DNA of 7,318 nt, taken from positions 1 to 7,318 of the forward strand of contig URHI01000098.1 of the NCBI GenBank assembly GCA_900547565.1, read 5' to 3'. The notes beneath the pieces were generated by a model, which worked only from the letters and a program-made list of their open reading frames with translations, was not told where the DNA came from and searched no databases. Below are positions 1-4,855 of the stretch, in pieces (position 1 is the first letter of the stretch; each line of letters opens with the position of its first letter). The position numbers were made by a program, and so were the translations under genes. This DNA comes from an uncultured Eubacteriales bacterium. Its GTDB lineage: Bacteria; Bacillota; Clostridia; Oscillospirales; CAG-272.

Positions 1-309
1 AAGGCCATCTCGCACGATCCGGACACGCTCGAAACGCTTGCAGGCATCCGCAGGCTGGCCGTGATGATGGCGTTCGAGCTGGAAACCGGCAGCGTGGACC
101 GGTTCGCGGCGCTTCTGAACGAACATTGGGCGCTTTCGCGCCGGCTCGACGCGGGTTCGAGCAACACCTGCATCGACGCGATGCTCTCCGCCTGCCGCGA
201 CCTGACCGACGGCGTGATGATCTGCGGCGCGGGAGGCGGCGGGGCTTATCAGCCGGTTTGCGCGCGAGGGCTGCCGGGAGATTTATTATCAGTTCACGGG
301 GGCGTCTGA
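1..309 (+). CDS. C-terminal fragment of a GHMP-family sugar kinase, fucokinase-like (5' end outside window)
   Basis: The frame is open from base 1 to a TGA at 307-309. Its 5' part is outside the window. The visible peptide has a helical segment (MMAFELETGSVDRF), then LLNEHWALSRRLDAGSSN, CIDAML and the glycine motif ICGAGGGG at about residues 74-81. In GHMP kinases the C-terminal domain carries this order of segments (substrate-side helix, Asn/Ile-Asp helix, then GAGGGG, motif 3). The closest resemblance I recall is to bacterial L-fucokinase or bifunctional fucokinase/GDP-fucose pyrophosphorylase, which phosphorylate L-fucose at C1 in the cytoplasm. A heptose-7-phosphate kinase (HddA type) is an alternative. 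After GGGG the expected hydrophobic strand and final 30-odd residues are not recognisable, and the frame ends in an unrelated tail. Real kinase homology therefore probably stops near base 241, where a Fur-like frame begins. GC content is about 67% here, well above the following genes. The family call is good; the exact sugar is uncertain. Confidence 0.55.
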   Translation, partial: KAISHDPDTLETLAGIRRLAVMMAFELETGSVDRFAALLNEHWALSRRLDAGSSNTCIDAMLSACRDLTDGVMICGAGGGGAYQPVCARGLPGDLLSVHGGV

Positions 310-478
310 CTGCGTCGGGTGCATACACATGACATGTGTACGATGCGGCAAAACCATGCACATGGATCCCGGTTCGGCGGACGAGCTGTTGTGTCATGTG
401 CTTCAGCGCAACGGATTTGCCGTCGATAAAAACAAGACGGTGGTGTACGGCGTGTGCAGGAGGTGCTGTGAAAAATGA
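242..478 (+). pseudogene. Fur/Zur-family metal-responsive repressor, C-terminal half only (DNA-binding domain missing)
   Basis: The frame that ends at TGA 476-478 encodes GLISRFAREGCREIYYQF, then CVGCIHMTCVRCGKTMHMD, then NGFAVDKNKTVVYGVCRRC. This is the Fur-family dimerisation and metal-binding half: the last wing strand (G-L-I-S-R-F), the structural zinc site made by two CxxC pairs (CVRC and CRRC), His residues in IHM and MHMD, and the conserved F-x-V/I-D-x-x-K-T-V-x-Y-G-x-C ending. About 60-70 N-terminal residues, holding the winged-helix recognition helix, are missing. Upstream, the same frame has stops at 116-118, 203-205, 215-217 and 218-220, and no start codon precedes the homology. 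The first in-frame ATG is at 329. In this position, coupled to a zinc importer, the intact gene would most likely be a Zur-type repressor of the operon (inference). The fragment may fold or dimerise but should not bind DNA. Whether the loss is real or an assembly artefact cannot be told from the sequence. Confidence 0.75.
458..463 (+). promoter_or_regulatory. Ribosome binding site for znuA, inside the fur frame
   Basis: A perfect AGGAGG lies 11 bases before the ATG at 475. It overlaps the last codons of the fur fragment (the Arg-Arg of CRRC). The fur stop and znuA start share ATGA (475-478). This arrangement points to translational coupling, and it also gives znuA an independent strong ribosome site if fur is not translated. 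Confidence 0.85.
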
Positions 479-1428
479 AGAAATTTCTTTGTATCACAAT
501 AATTTTAGCCACTGTCACCGGCGCGCTGTGTGCCTGCAGCGAGCCGGTCGGGCACGACGGTATTGAGGTGATATGCACGACGTTCGCGGCTTACGACTGG
601 GCGCGGATAATTGTCGGAGACGTTACGGGAGTGTCGGTCCGTCTGCTGACCGACAGCGGCGTCGACATGCATTCCTATTCGCCTACGGTGGCAGACATCG
701 CCGCAATTTCAGACTGCGATGTTTTTGTATATGTCGGCGGCGAGTCGGACGGCTGGGTGCGCGATGCGCTGAAGAATGTCCGAAACGACAGCCAGCGCGC
801 ACTGTGTCTGCTTGATATACTGGGTGACAGAGCACAGCTTGAGCAGCTGCTCGAGGGTATGTCCGGTGTCGATCATGACGAGGAGACAGAGTACGACGAG
901 CACGTCTGGCTGTCTCTGCGCAATGCGATCATGTTTTGCCGGAGTATTTCTGATGCGCTGTGCGAGGCGGATGCCGCAAATACTGACGTGTACCGCGCCA
1001 ACTGTGACGCATACTGCGGAGAGCTTTCGGCCTGTGACGAATATTACACCGCACGGCTGGCCGCTGCGCCGCGTAAAACGCTGATATTTGCTGACCGGTA
1101 TCCGTTCTGCTATTTTGTGCGGGACTACGGACTTGAGTGCTATGCCGCTTTTCCGGGGTGCTCGTCCGAGAGCGATGCCAGCTTTGCGACGATAATTTTT
1201 CTTGCGGGGAAGATTGATGAGCTGGACATTGATACTATAATCACTATTGAGGGCTCAGCTCCTGATATTGCGCGCTCGGTCCGCGACAATACGCGCCGGC
1301 GCGACATGAACATCGTTACGCTCAATTCCATGCAGTCGGTCAGCGGTGACCTGAGCGGGGTGTCGTATCTTGACATAATGCGTTCAAACTTTGCCGTGAC
1401 GGAGCAGGCGCTGGGGATCAACAGTTAG
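475..1428 (+). CDS. znuA: Zinc/manganese ABC transporter substrate-binding lipoprotein (ZnuA/AdcA-like)
   Basis: This 317-residue cluster A-I (SBP_bac_9) metal receptor would sit on the outer face of the membrane and hand Zn2+ or Mn2+ to the permease. The N-terminus is a lipoprotein signal peptide: MKK, a hydrophobic stretch, then lipobox L18-C19-A20-C21, with Cys21 as the lipidated residue. Metal-site motifs are visible: GVDMHSYSPT with His66, and DEHVWLS with His143, preceded by a short acidic, His-poor stretch (131-142) where many zinc receptors have a His-rich loop. The usual third ligand motif, H-x-A-F-x-Y before YGL, reads ADRYPFCYFVRDYGL here, so the His is replaced (Arg208 by my alignment). 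Glu259 in TIEGS is a candidate fourth ligand. The start is fixed by the AGGAGG at 458-463 and the ATGA overlap with fur. The next two genes encode the matching ATPase and permease. Zinc is favoured by the fur/zur context; manganese cannot be excluded. Confidence 0.9.
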   Translation: MKKFLCITIILATVTGALCACSEPVGHDGIEVICTTFAAYDWARIIVGDVTGVSVRLLTDSGVDMHSYSPTVADIAAISDCDVFVYVGGESDGWVRDALKNVRNDSQRALCLLDILGDRAQLEQLLEGMSGVDHDEETEYDEHVWLSLRNAIMFCRSISDALCEADAANTDVYRANCDAYCGELSACDEYYTARLAAAPRKTLIFADRYPFCYFVRDYGLECYAAFPGCSSESDASFATIIFLAGKIDELDIDTIITIEGSAPDIARSVRDNTRRRDMNIVTLNSMQSVSGDLSGVSYLDIMRSNFAVTEQALGINS

Positions 1429-1452
1429 AGGAGTGCGGGGTGATGCCCAAAC

Positions 1453-1496
1453 GCCTCGGAAGCTCTTTGGGATAGGCCGGAATGTGTTTCTGAGGC
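1453..1496 (+). other. Intercistronic RNA hairpin between znuA and znuC
   Basis: GCCTCGGAAGC (1453-1463) can pair with GTTTCTGAGGC (1486-1496) to give an 11-bp stem with two G-U pairs and a 22-base loop. No T-run follows, so it is not a standard Rho-independent terminator. The 116-base gap holding it is the only sizeable gap in an otherwise overlapping operon. A role in mRNA stability or in making more receptor than ATPase is plausible from its position (inference). Confidence 0.5.
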
Positions 1497-1528
1497 AGGG
1501 CAAAACGGAGAACGACAGAATTGACAAG

Positions 1529-1533
1529 AAAGG
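1529..1533 (+). promoter_or_regulatory. Ribosome binding site that decides the znuC start
   Basis: AAAGG ends 11 bases before the ATG at 1545 and supports that start over the in-frame TTG at 1521. The TTG has its own weak GGAG at 1507-1510. Translation from 1545 begins MSLITCRDVSLG, the usual N-terminus of these ATPases, while the eight extra residues from the TTG add nothing conserved. Confidence 0.6.
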
Positions 1534-1544
1534 TACTGATATAC

Positions 1545-2231
1545 ATGTCACTTATAACCTGCCGGGACGTGAGTCTCGGACACGAGGGCCGCGAGGTGGT
1601 CGGAGGATTGAATTTTACCGTTGAAGAGGGCGATTATCTGTGCATCGTCGGCGAGAACGGCTCGGGAAAAAGCACATTGCTCAAGGCAATTCTGCATCTT
1701 GATGCGGCGGTGATGTCAGGGGAGATCAGCTTCGGAGAGGGGCTGACGCGCCGCGATATAGGCTATCTGCCACAACAGACTGACGCACCGGCCGATTTTC
1801 CGGCATCGGTATCCGAGGTGGTGATGTCCGGCGCGCTGGGGCGCAGTGCCGTGCGGCCCTTTTATACCCGCGACGAAAAGCAGGCCGCGTCGCGCTGCCT
1901 CGAACGAATGGGGATATCAGGACTTGCGGGCCGCTGCTTCCGTGAGCTTTCCGGCGGACAACGCCAGCGTGTGCTGCTGGCGCGTGCACTTATGGCGGCA
2001 CGGCGAGTGCTTTTGCTTGATGAACCGGTAACGGGACTGGATCCCCACGCCATCGATGATATGTACCGCCTTATTGCCGGTCTGAACCGCGATGACGGTA
2101 TGACTGTTATCATGATATCGCACGATATCGGTGCGGCGCTGAGCTATGCCGGGCGTGTTCTGCATATCGGCCGACCGGTGTTTTTCGGGACGCCGGAGCA
2201 ATACCGTGAGTTTGTCGGAGGGCTTAAGTGA
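1545..2231 (+). CDS. znuC: Zinc/manganese ABC transporter ATP-binding protein (ZnuC-like)
   Basis: This 228-residue cytoplasmic ATPase powers the importer encoded with it. All nucleotide-binding motifs are present in order: Walker A GENGSGKST (residues 36-44, Lys42), Q-loop GYLPQQTD (Gln at 77/78), ABC signature LSGGQRQR (135-142), Walker B VLLLDE (155-160, with Glu160 as the expected catalytic base), D-loop GLDP, and switch His193 in MISHD. Length and motif spacing match the ZnuC/MntB class, and nothing essential is missing. The start is placed at ATG 1545 because of the AAAGG site and the family N-terminus; an in-frame TTG at 1521 would add eight residues. The stop TGA (2229-2231) overlaps the znuB ATG by one base, so the two are expected to be made in a fixed ratio. 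The neighbours make a zinc (or manganese) role very likely; sequence alone does not fix the metal. Confidence 0.93.
   Translation: MSLITCRDVSLGHEGREVVGGLNFTVEEGDYLCIVGENGSGKSTLLKAILHLDAAVMSGEISFGEGLTRRDIGYLPQQTDAPADFPASVSEVVMSGALGRSAVRPFYTRDEKQAASRCLERMGISGLAGRCFRELSGGQRQRVLLARALMAARRVLLLDEPVTGLDPHAIDDMYRLIAGLNRDDGMTVIMISHDIGAALSYAGRVLHIGRPVFFGTPEQYREFVGGLK
2217..2222 (+). promoter_or_regulatory. Ribosome binding site for znuB at the end of znuC
   Basis: GGAGGG lies 8 bases before ATG 2231 and only 5 before the alternative GTG 2228. The 8-base spacing favours the ATG. The site lies within the last codons of znuC, so ribosomes ending znuC translation can restart directly on znuB. Confidence 0.7.
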
Positions 2232-3091
2232 TGGCACAGCTATTGGAGAGGCTGGTAATGTATTTCCGGTTTCCGTTTGTGAGGTACGCGCTTATTGTCG
2301 GAGTACTGGTTGCGCTCTGCTCGTCGCTTTTCGGCGTGACTCTGGTGCTTAAGCGGTTTTCGTTTATCGGGGACGGACTGTCACATGTTGCGTTCGGCGC
2401 CATGGCGGTGGCGGGTGTTCTGGGGCTTACCGACGCCGGTATGCTTGTCGTGCTTCCGGTGACTATTGCCGCGGCGGTGCTGATACTGCGCATGGGACAG
2501 CGGCGCGGTGTCGGCGGAGATGCGGCGATAGCCATGATCTCGGTCGGTGCCATGGCGATCGGATATCTTGTGATAAACCTGTTTTCGACGTCGCCGAATA
2601 TCGGAGGAGATGTGTGCAGTACGCTGTTCGGCTCAAGCTCGATACTGACGCTGAGCCGCGCCGAGGTCTGGCTGTGTGTCGGGCTGTCCGTTGTTGTGAC
2701 GGGGGCCTTTGTGCTTTTGTACCATAGGATTTTTGCGGTTACGTTCGACGAGGAATTTGCCCGCGCGACGGGTATTCCCGTAGGACTTTATAATACGCTG
2801 ATTGCTGTTATCGTGGCGGTTATTATCGTGCTTGCGATGAACCTGGTGGGATCGCTTCTGATCTCGGCACTGGTTATTTTTCCGGCTCTGTCTGCCATGC
2901 GGGTATTCCGTAGCTTCCGAGGCGTGACTATATGCGCGGCAGTGATCTCGGTGGTTTGCGCCGTTGCTGGCATTATCATTTCGGTGCTGGCCGAAACGCC
3001 GACCGGCTCGACGATTGTCGCGGTGGATATTGCGGCGTTTGCCGTCATGGCGGCGGTGGGCAGGGTGGTCCGTAGGCGGGGACGGGGATAA
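2231..3091 (+). CDS. znuB: Zinc/manganese ABC transporter permease (ZnuB-like, ABC-3 family)
   Basis: This 286-residue polytopic membrane protein forms the channel half of the importer. It is strongly hydrophobic with about seven to nine membrane segments. Clear ones include ALIVGVLVALCSSLFGVTLVL near the start and IAVIVAVIIVLAMNLVG and ICAAVISVVCAVAGIIISVLA in the second half. Family landmarks are the early LKRFSFIGDGLSHVAFGAMA motif and the cytoplasmic DEEFARATGIPVGLYN segment (about residues 173-188), which should contact the ATPase. LLISALVIFPALSA is also typical of ABC-3 permeases. The C-terminus is a short Arg-rich tail (RVVRRRGRG). The ATG at 2231 is chosen for its 8-base spacing from GGAGGG; GTG 2228 would add one residue. 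It is the last gene of the operon, and no clear Rho-independent terminator follows it. Confidence 0.92.
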   Translation: MAQLLERLVMYFRFPFVRYALIVGVLVALCSSLFGVTLVLKRFSFIGDGLSHVAFGAMAVAGVLGLTDAGMLVVLPVTIAAAVLILRMGQRRGVGGDAAIAMISVGAMAIGYLVINLFSTSPNIGGDVCSTLFGSSSILTLSRAEVWLCVGLSVVVTGAFVLLYHRIFAVTFDEEFARATGIPVGLYNTLIAVIVAVIIVLAMNLVGSLLISALVIFPALSAMRVFRSFRGVTICAAVISVVCAVAGIIISVLAETPTGSTIVAVDIAAFAVMAAVGRVVRRRGRG

Positions 3092-3098
3092 CACCGGC

Positions 3099-3211
3099 TT
3101 GCAGGCAATGAAATCATTCCCGGACAGCTCTCAGCTTTATACGCAAGACTTATATGCTGCAAAGAAAAATATTCTTCGGAATTGTTAAATTACCGTTGAC
3201 ATTGCCTGCAA
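3099..3211. repeat. Perfect 12-bp inverted repeat flanking an 89-bp AT-rich segment
   Basis: TTGCAGGCAATG (3099-3110) and its exact reverse complement CATTGCCTGCAA (3200-3211) enclose 89 bases. The match does not extend in either direction, and no flanking target-site duplication is seen. The right arm starts inside the -35 box (3196-3201) and fills much of the spacer of the promoter for yicC; the left arm lies just after the znuB stop. It could be a paired regulator-binding site, a long-range mRNA stem, recombination sites for an invertible segment, or the ends of a tiny element. The sequence does not choose between these. Confidence 0.7.
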
Positions 3212-3224
3212 AATGTATTAAAAT
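3196..3224 (+). promoter_or_regulatory. Sigma-A-type promoter for the yicC-remA-rpoZ-priA cluster
   Basis: A perfect -35 box TTGACA (3196-3201), a 17-base spacer, and the -10 box TAAAAT (3219-3224), one base from consensus, lie in an AT-rich gap. Transcription would start near 3231, leaving a leader of about 27 bases before the ATG at 3258. No other strong promoter is seen between here and the end of the window, so the four genes are probably co-transcribed from it. Confidence 0.75.
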
Positions 3225-3245
3225 AATTATATATTGACTATAATT

Positions 3246-3253
3246 AAGGTGAG
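3246..3253 (+). promoter_or_regulatory. Ribosome binding site that decides the yicC start
   Basis: AAGGTGAG ends four bases before ATG 3258, with its AAGG core eight bases away. It rules in favour of that ATG over the upstream in-frame TTG at 3234, which falls within a few bases of the predicted transcription start and would have no ribosome site. Confidence 0.75.
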
Positions 3254-3257
3254 AAAA

Positions 3258-4148
3258 ATGTTCAACAGCATGACCGCCTACGGTCGCAGCCGAATGTCGC
3301 GGGATGAAAAGGATATAACCGTCGAGCTACGCTCGGTCAACAGCCGCGGACTTGATTGCTCGGTTCGCATGCCGCGGTGCTACTCGGCACTGGAGGAACG
3401 CGTACGCCCCTATCTCGTTGGGCGCGGCATAACACGCGGCAAGGTGGACGTTTTTATCAGTGTGGAAAGCTCTCAGAGCGATGAAGGCCAGACGCTGGTG
3501 CTGGATGAAGGGTACGCCACGGCGTATATTGCCGCGCTCAGACAGCTGCGCGACCGCTTCGGACTTGCCGACGATATCAGCACAATGACAGTCGCACAAA
3601 ACCGCGAGCTGTTTCGCACCACAAAGCCGGAACAAGATGCAGAGCGTGACTGGCAGCAGCTGCTTCCCGCTATCAGCGAGGCGGTGGATAGGTTTTTGGC
3701 AGCGTCGGCGGCTGAGGGTGCACGGCTTGAGGCCGACATGATGTCCAAGCTTGAGCACATTGCCGGCAACGTCGAGAAGATAGCCGGACTGTCCGGAAAC
3801 GATATTCAGGGCTACCGCGGTCGCCTTGAGCAGAAGCTGCGCGACATACTTGCCGACAACCGTATAACCGTCGACGAAAACCGACTGCTCACCGAATGTG
3901 CCATCGCGGCCGACCGGCTTGCGGTCGATGAGGAGGTAGTGAGGCTCAGGTCTCACATCGCCTATTTCCGCGAAATATGCCGCTCACCCGAGCCTGCCGG
4001 CAAACGGCTTGAATATCAGCTTATGGAGATGAACCGCGAGGTCAACACCATAGGCTCAAAATGCCAGAATACGGACATCTCGCGGCTGGTTGTAGACACC
4101 AAAAACGAGCTTGAAAAGATCCGCGAGCAGGTGCAGAACATAGCATGA
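3258..4148 (+). CDS. yicC: YicC/YloC-family endoribonuclease
   Basis: This 296-residue protein has the normal length for YicC/YloC. The N-terminal domain begins MFNSMTAYGR and carries ELRSVNSRGLD (residues 23-33) and ITRGKVDV (58-65). The C-terminal DUF1732 domain (about 210-296) has DEEVVRLRSHIAYF, then LEYQLMEMNREVNTIGSK (about 251-268) and a final helix NELEKIREQVQNIA. These are the most conserved stretches of the family. E. coli YicC is known as an endoribonuclease acting on small RNAs such as RyhB, and B. subtilis YloC belongs to the same family; the RNA targets here are unknown. It is the first gene after the 3196-3224 promoter and heads a cluster that in Firmicutes also carries remA, rpoZ and priA. 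ATG 3258 is chosen over TTG 3234 because of the ribosome site and the family start. Confidence 0.92.
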   Translation: MFNSMTAYGRSRMSRDEKDITVELRSVNSRGLDCSVRMPRCYSALEERVRPYLVGRGITRGKVDVFISVESSQSDEGQTLVLDEGYATAYIAALRQLRDRFGLADDISTMTVAQNRELFRTTKPEQDAERDWQQLLPAISEAVDRFLAASAAEGARLEADMMSKLEHIAGNVEKIAGLSGNDIQGYRGRLEQKLRDILADNRITVDENRLLTECAIAADRLAVDEEVVRLRSHIAYFREICRSPEPAGKRLEYQLMEMNREVNTIGSKCQNTDISRLVVDTKNELEKIREQVQNIA

Positions 4149-4155
4149 AGCGCGG

Positions 4156-4172
4156 CGGCTGTTTTACAGCCG
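4156..4172 (+). other. Short hairpin between yicC and remA
   Basis: CGGCTGT and ACAGCCG form a perfect 7-bp stem around a TTT loop. It is followed by GGAAAGG, part of the remA ribosome site, not by a T-run, so it is unlikely to terminate transcription. The stem ends just before the remA ribosome binding region and may affect remA translation or protect a processed mRNA end (inference). Confidence 0.5.
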
Positions 4173-4187
4173 GGAAAGGCAGAACAC

Positions 4188-4442
4188 ATGAAATTCATTA
4201 ATGCGGGTTATTCCAACCTGATAGCGGCCGAGCGCATAGTTCTGATAGCTGCGCCGGATTCGGCTCCGGTCAAGCGTCTAATGCAGGACGCCAAGGACGA
4301 AGGCCGCGCCATCGACCTGACGTGCGGCAAGCGCACGCGGTCGGTCATACTGACAGACACCGAGCACGTCATTCTTTCCGCCCTGTCGCCCGACAGGCTG
4401 GAGGCGCGGGCAGAGGGTGCAGATGTCGACGATAACGAGTAA
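4188..4442 (+). CDS. remA: RemA/YlzA-family DNA-binding regulator (DUF370)
   Basis: The 84-residue product matches RemA almost end to end: an N-terminal INAGYSNLIAAERIVLI, then PDSAPVKRLMQDAKDEG, IDLTCGKRTRSVILTD and HVILSALSP. In B. subtilis RemA is a DNA-binding protein that activates biofilm-matrix and osmoprotection genes. It forms ring-like oligomers, and the Arg/Lys-rich middle part (K-R-x-M-Q-D and G-K-R-T-R) matches its DNA-binding and subunit-contact surface. Only the last dozen or so residues (EARAEGADVDDNE) are poorly conserved and acidic. AAAGG at 4175-4179 lies eight bases before the ATG. The gene follows yicC after 39 bases and precedes rpoZ by 29. The family is near certain; its regulon in this organism is unknown, and the biofilm role should not be assumed. 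Confidence 0.93.
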   Translation: MKFINAGYSNLIAAERIVLIAAPDSAPVKRLMQDAKDEGRAIDLTCGKRTRSVILTDTEHVILSALSPDRLEARAEGADVDDNE

Positions 4443-4471
4443 ACAAATCAACAGATAGTGAGGAAAATACA

Positions 4472-4837
4472 ATGCTTTATCCGACCATAGCAGAGCTTAC
4501 AAAGGGAAAATTCAACCGTTACGAGCTGGCGCTGGCGACCGCAAAGTGCGCCCGCCTTATCACCGACGAATATGTCCGTCAGAGAGAGTTCGCCGAGAAG
4601 TCCATGACCGGCAACAAGGACACCGACAAGCCGCTTATGTCGCTCATTGATAAGGAATACCGCGACCAGAAGGCCGTTAAAACGGCGATCAACCGTATCT
4701 ACAGCGGTGAATATGTAATAGTCGAGCGTCCCGAAGACGGGGAGCAGATAGGCGAGCCTGATGCTACCGCCGAAGCTGAGCAAGCCGCCGAGGCTGTTGA
4801 GGATGCCGAGGCCGAAAAGCACAGCTTGCAAGACTGA
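4472..4837 (+). CDS. rpoZ: DNA-directed RNA polymerase omega subunit, with acidic C-terminal extension
   Basis: The first 85 or so residues have the omega-subunit pattern: MLYPTIAEL, then NRYELALATAKCARLI (about residues 15-30), then a helix KAVKTAINRIYSGEYVIVE (about 67-85). Omega helps fold and hold the beta-prime subunit of RNA polymerase. A linker at about 31-66 is somewhat longer than in B. subtilis omega. From residue 86 the protein becomes a Glu/Ala/Asp-rich tail (GEPDATAEAEQAAEAVEDAE) ending KHSLQD. The total of 121 residues is long for omega, which is commonly 65-100. GTGAGG (4458-4463) lies eight bases before the ATG. Position also supports the call: rpoZ follows remA and precedes priA in many Firmicutes. 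The usual gmk between remA and rpoZ is absent. Confidence 0.87.
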   Translation: MLYPTIAELTKGKFNRYELALATAKCARLITDEYVRQREFAEKSMTGNKDTDKPLMSLIDKEYRDQKAVKTAINRIYSGEYVIVERPEDGEQIGEPDATAEAEQAAEAVEDAEAEKHSLQD

Positions 4838-4855
4838 GTCCCCAGGGAGTGCGTC

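Noticed and set aside
243..309. Continuation of the kinase frame after GAGGGG (AYQPVCARG and onward) as genuine kinase sequence
   Set aside because: A loose match to the expected strand (Q, V and R-G shared) can be made, but the same bases read in frame 2 give a much stronger, continuous Fur-family match.
1521..1544. TTG start for znuC eight codons upstream
   Set aside because: The ATG at 1545 has a better-placed AAAGG and gives the usual family N-terminus.
1433..1624. Small GTG-start frame of 63 codons between znuA and znuC
   Set aside because: It overlaps the start of znuC, has no recognisable protein features, and its tail (Arg/Gly-rich) is what an off-frame reading of znuC gives. The gap is better explained by the hairpin.
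2633..3094. 153-codon - strand frame opposite znuB
   Set aside because: Its His/Arg/Asn-rich composition is what the complement of a hydrophobic membrane gene gives, and there is no family resemblance.
3092..3195. Rho-independent terminator after znuB
   Set aside because: I found no GC-rich stem followed by a T-run. The 12-bp inverted repeat has an 89-base loop and no T-run.
3239..3244. Perfect TATAAT as a second -10 box before yicC
   Set aside because: No acceptable -35 box lies 16-18 bases upstream, and transcription would start inside the ribosome site. The TTGACA-17-TAAAAT pair is better.
3327..3956. 209-codon open frame on the - strand inside yicC
   Set aside because: It is an antisense shadow of a well-supported gene and encodes no recognisable domain.
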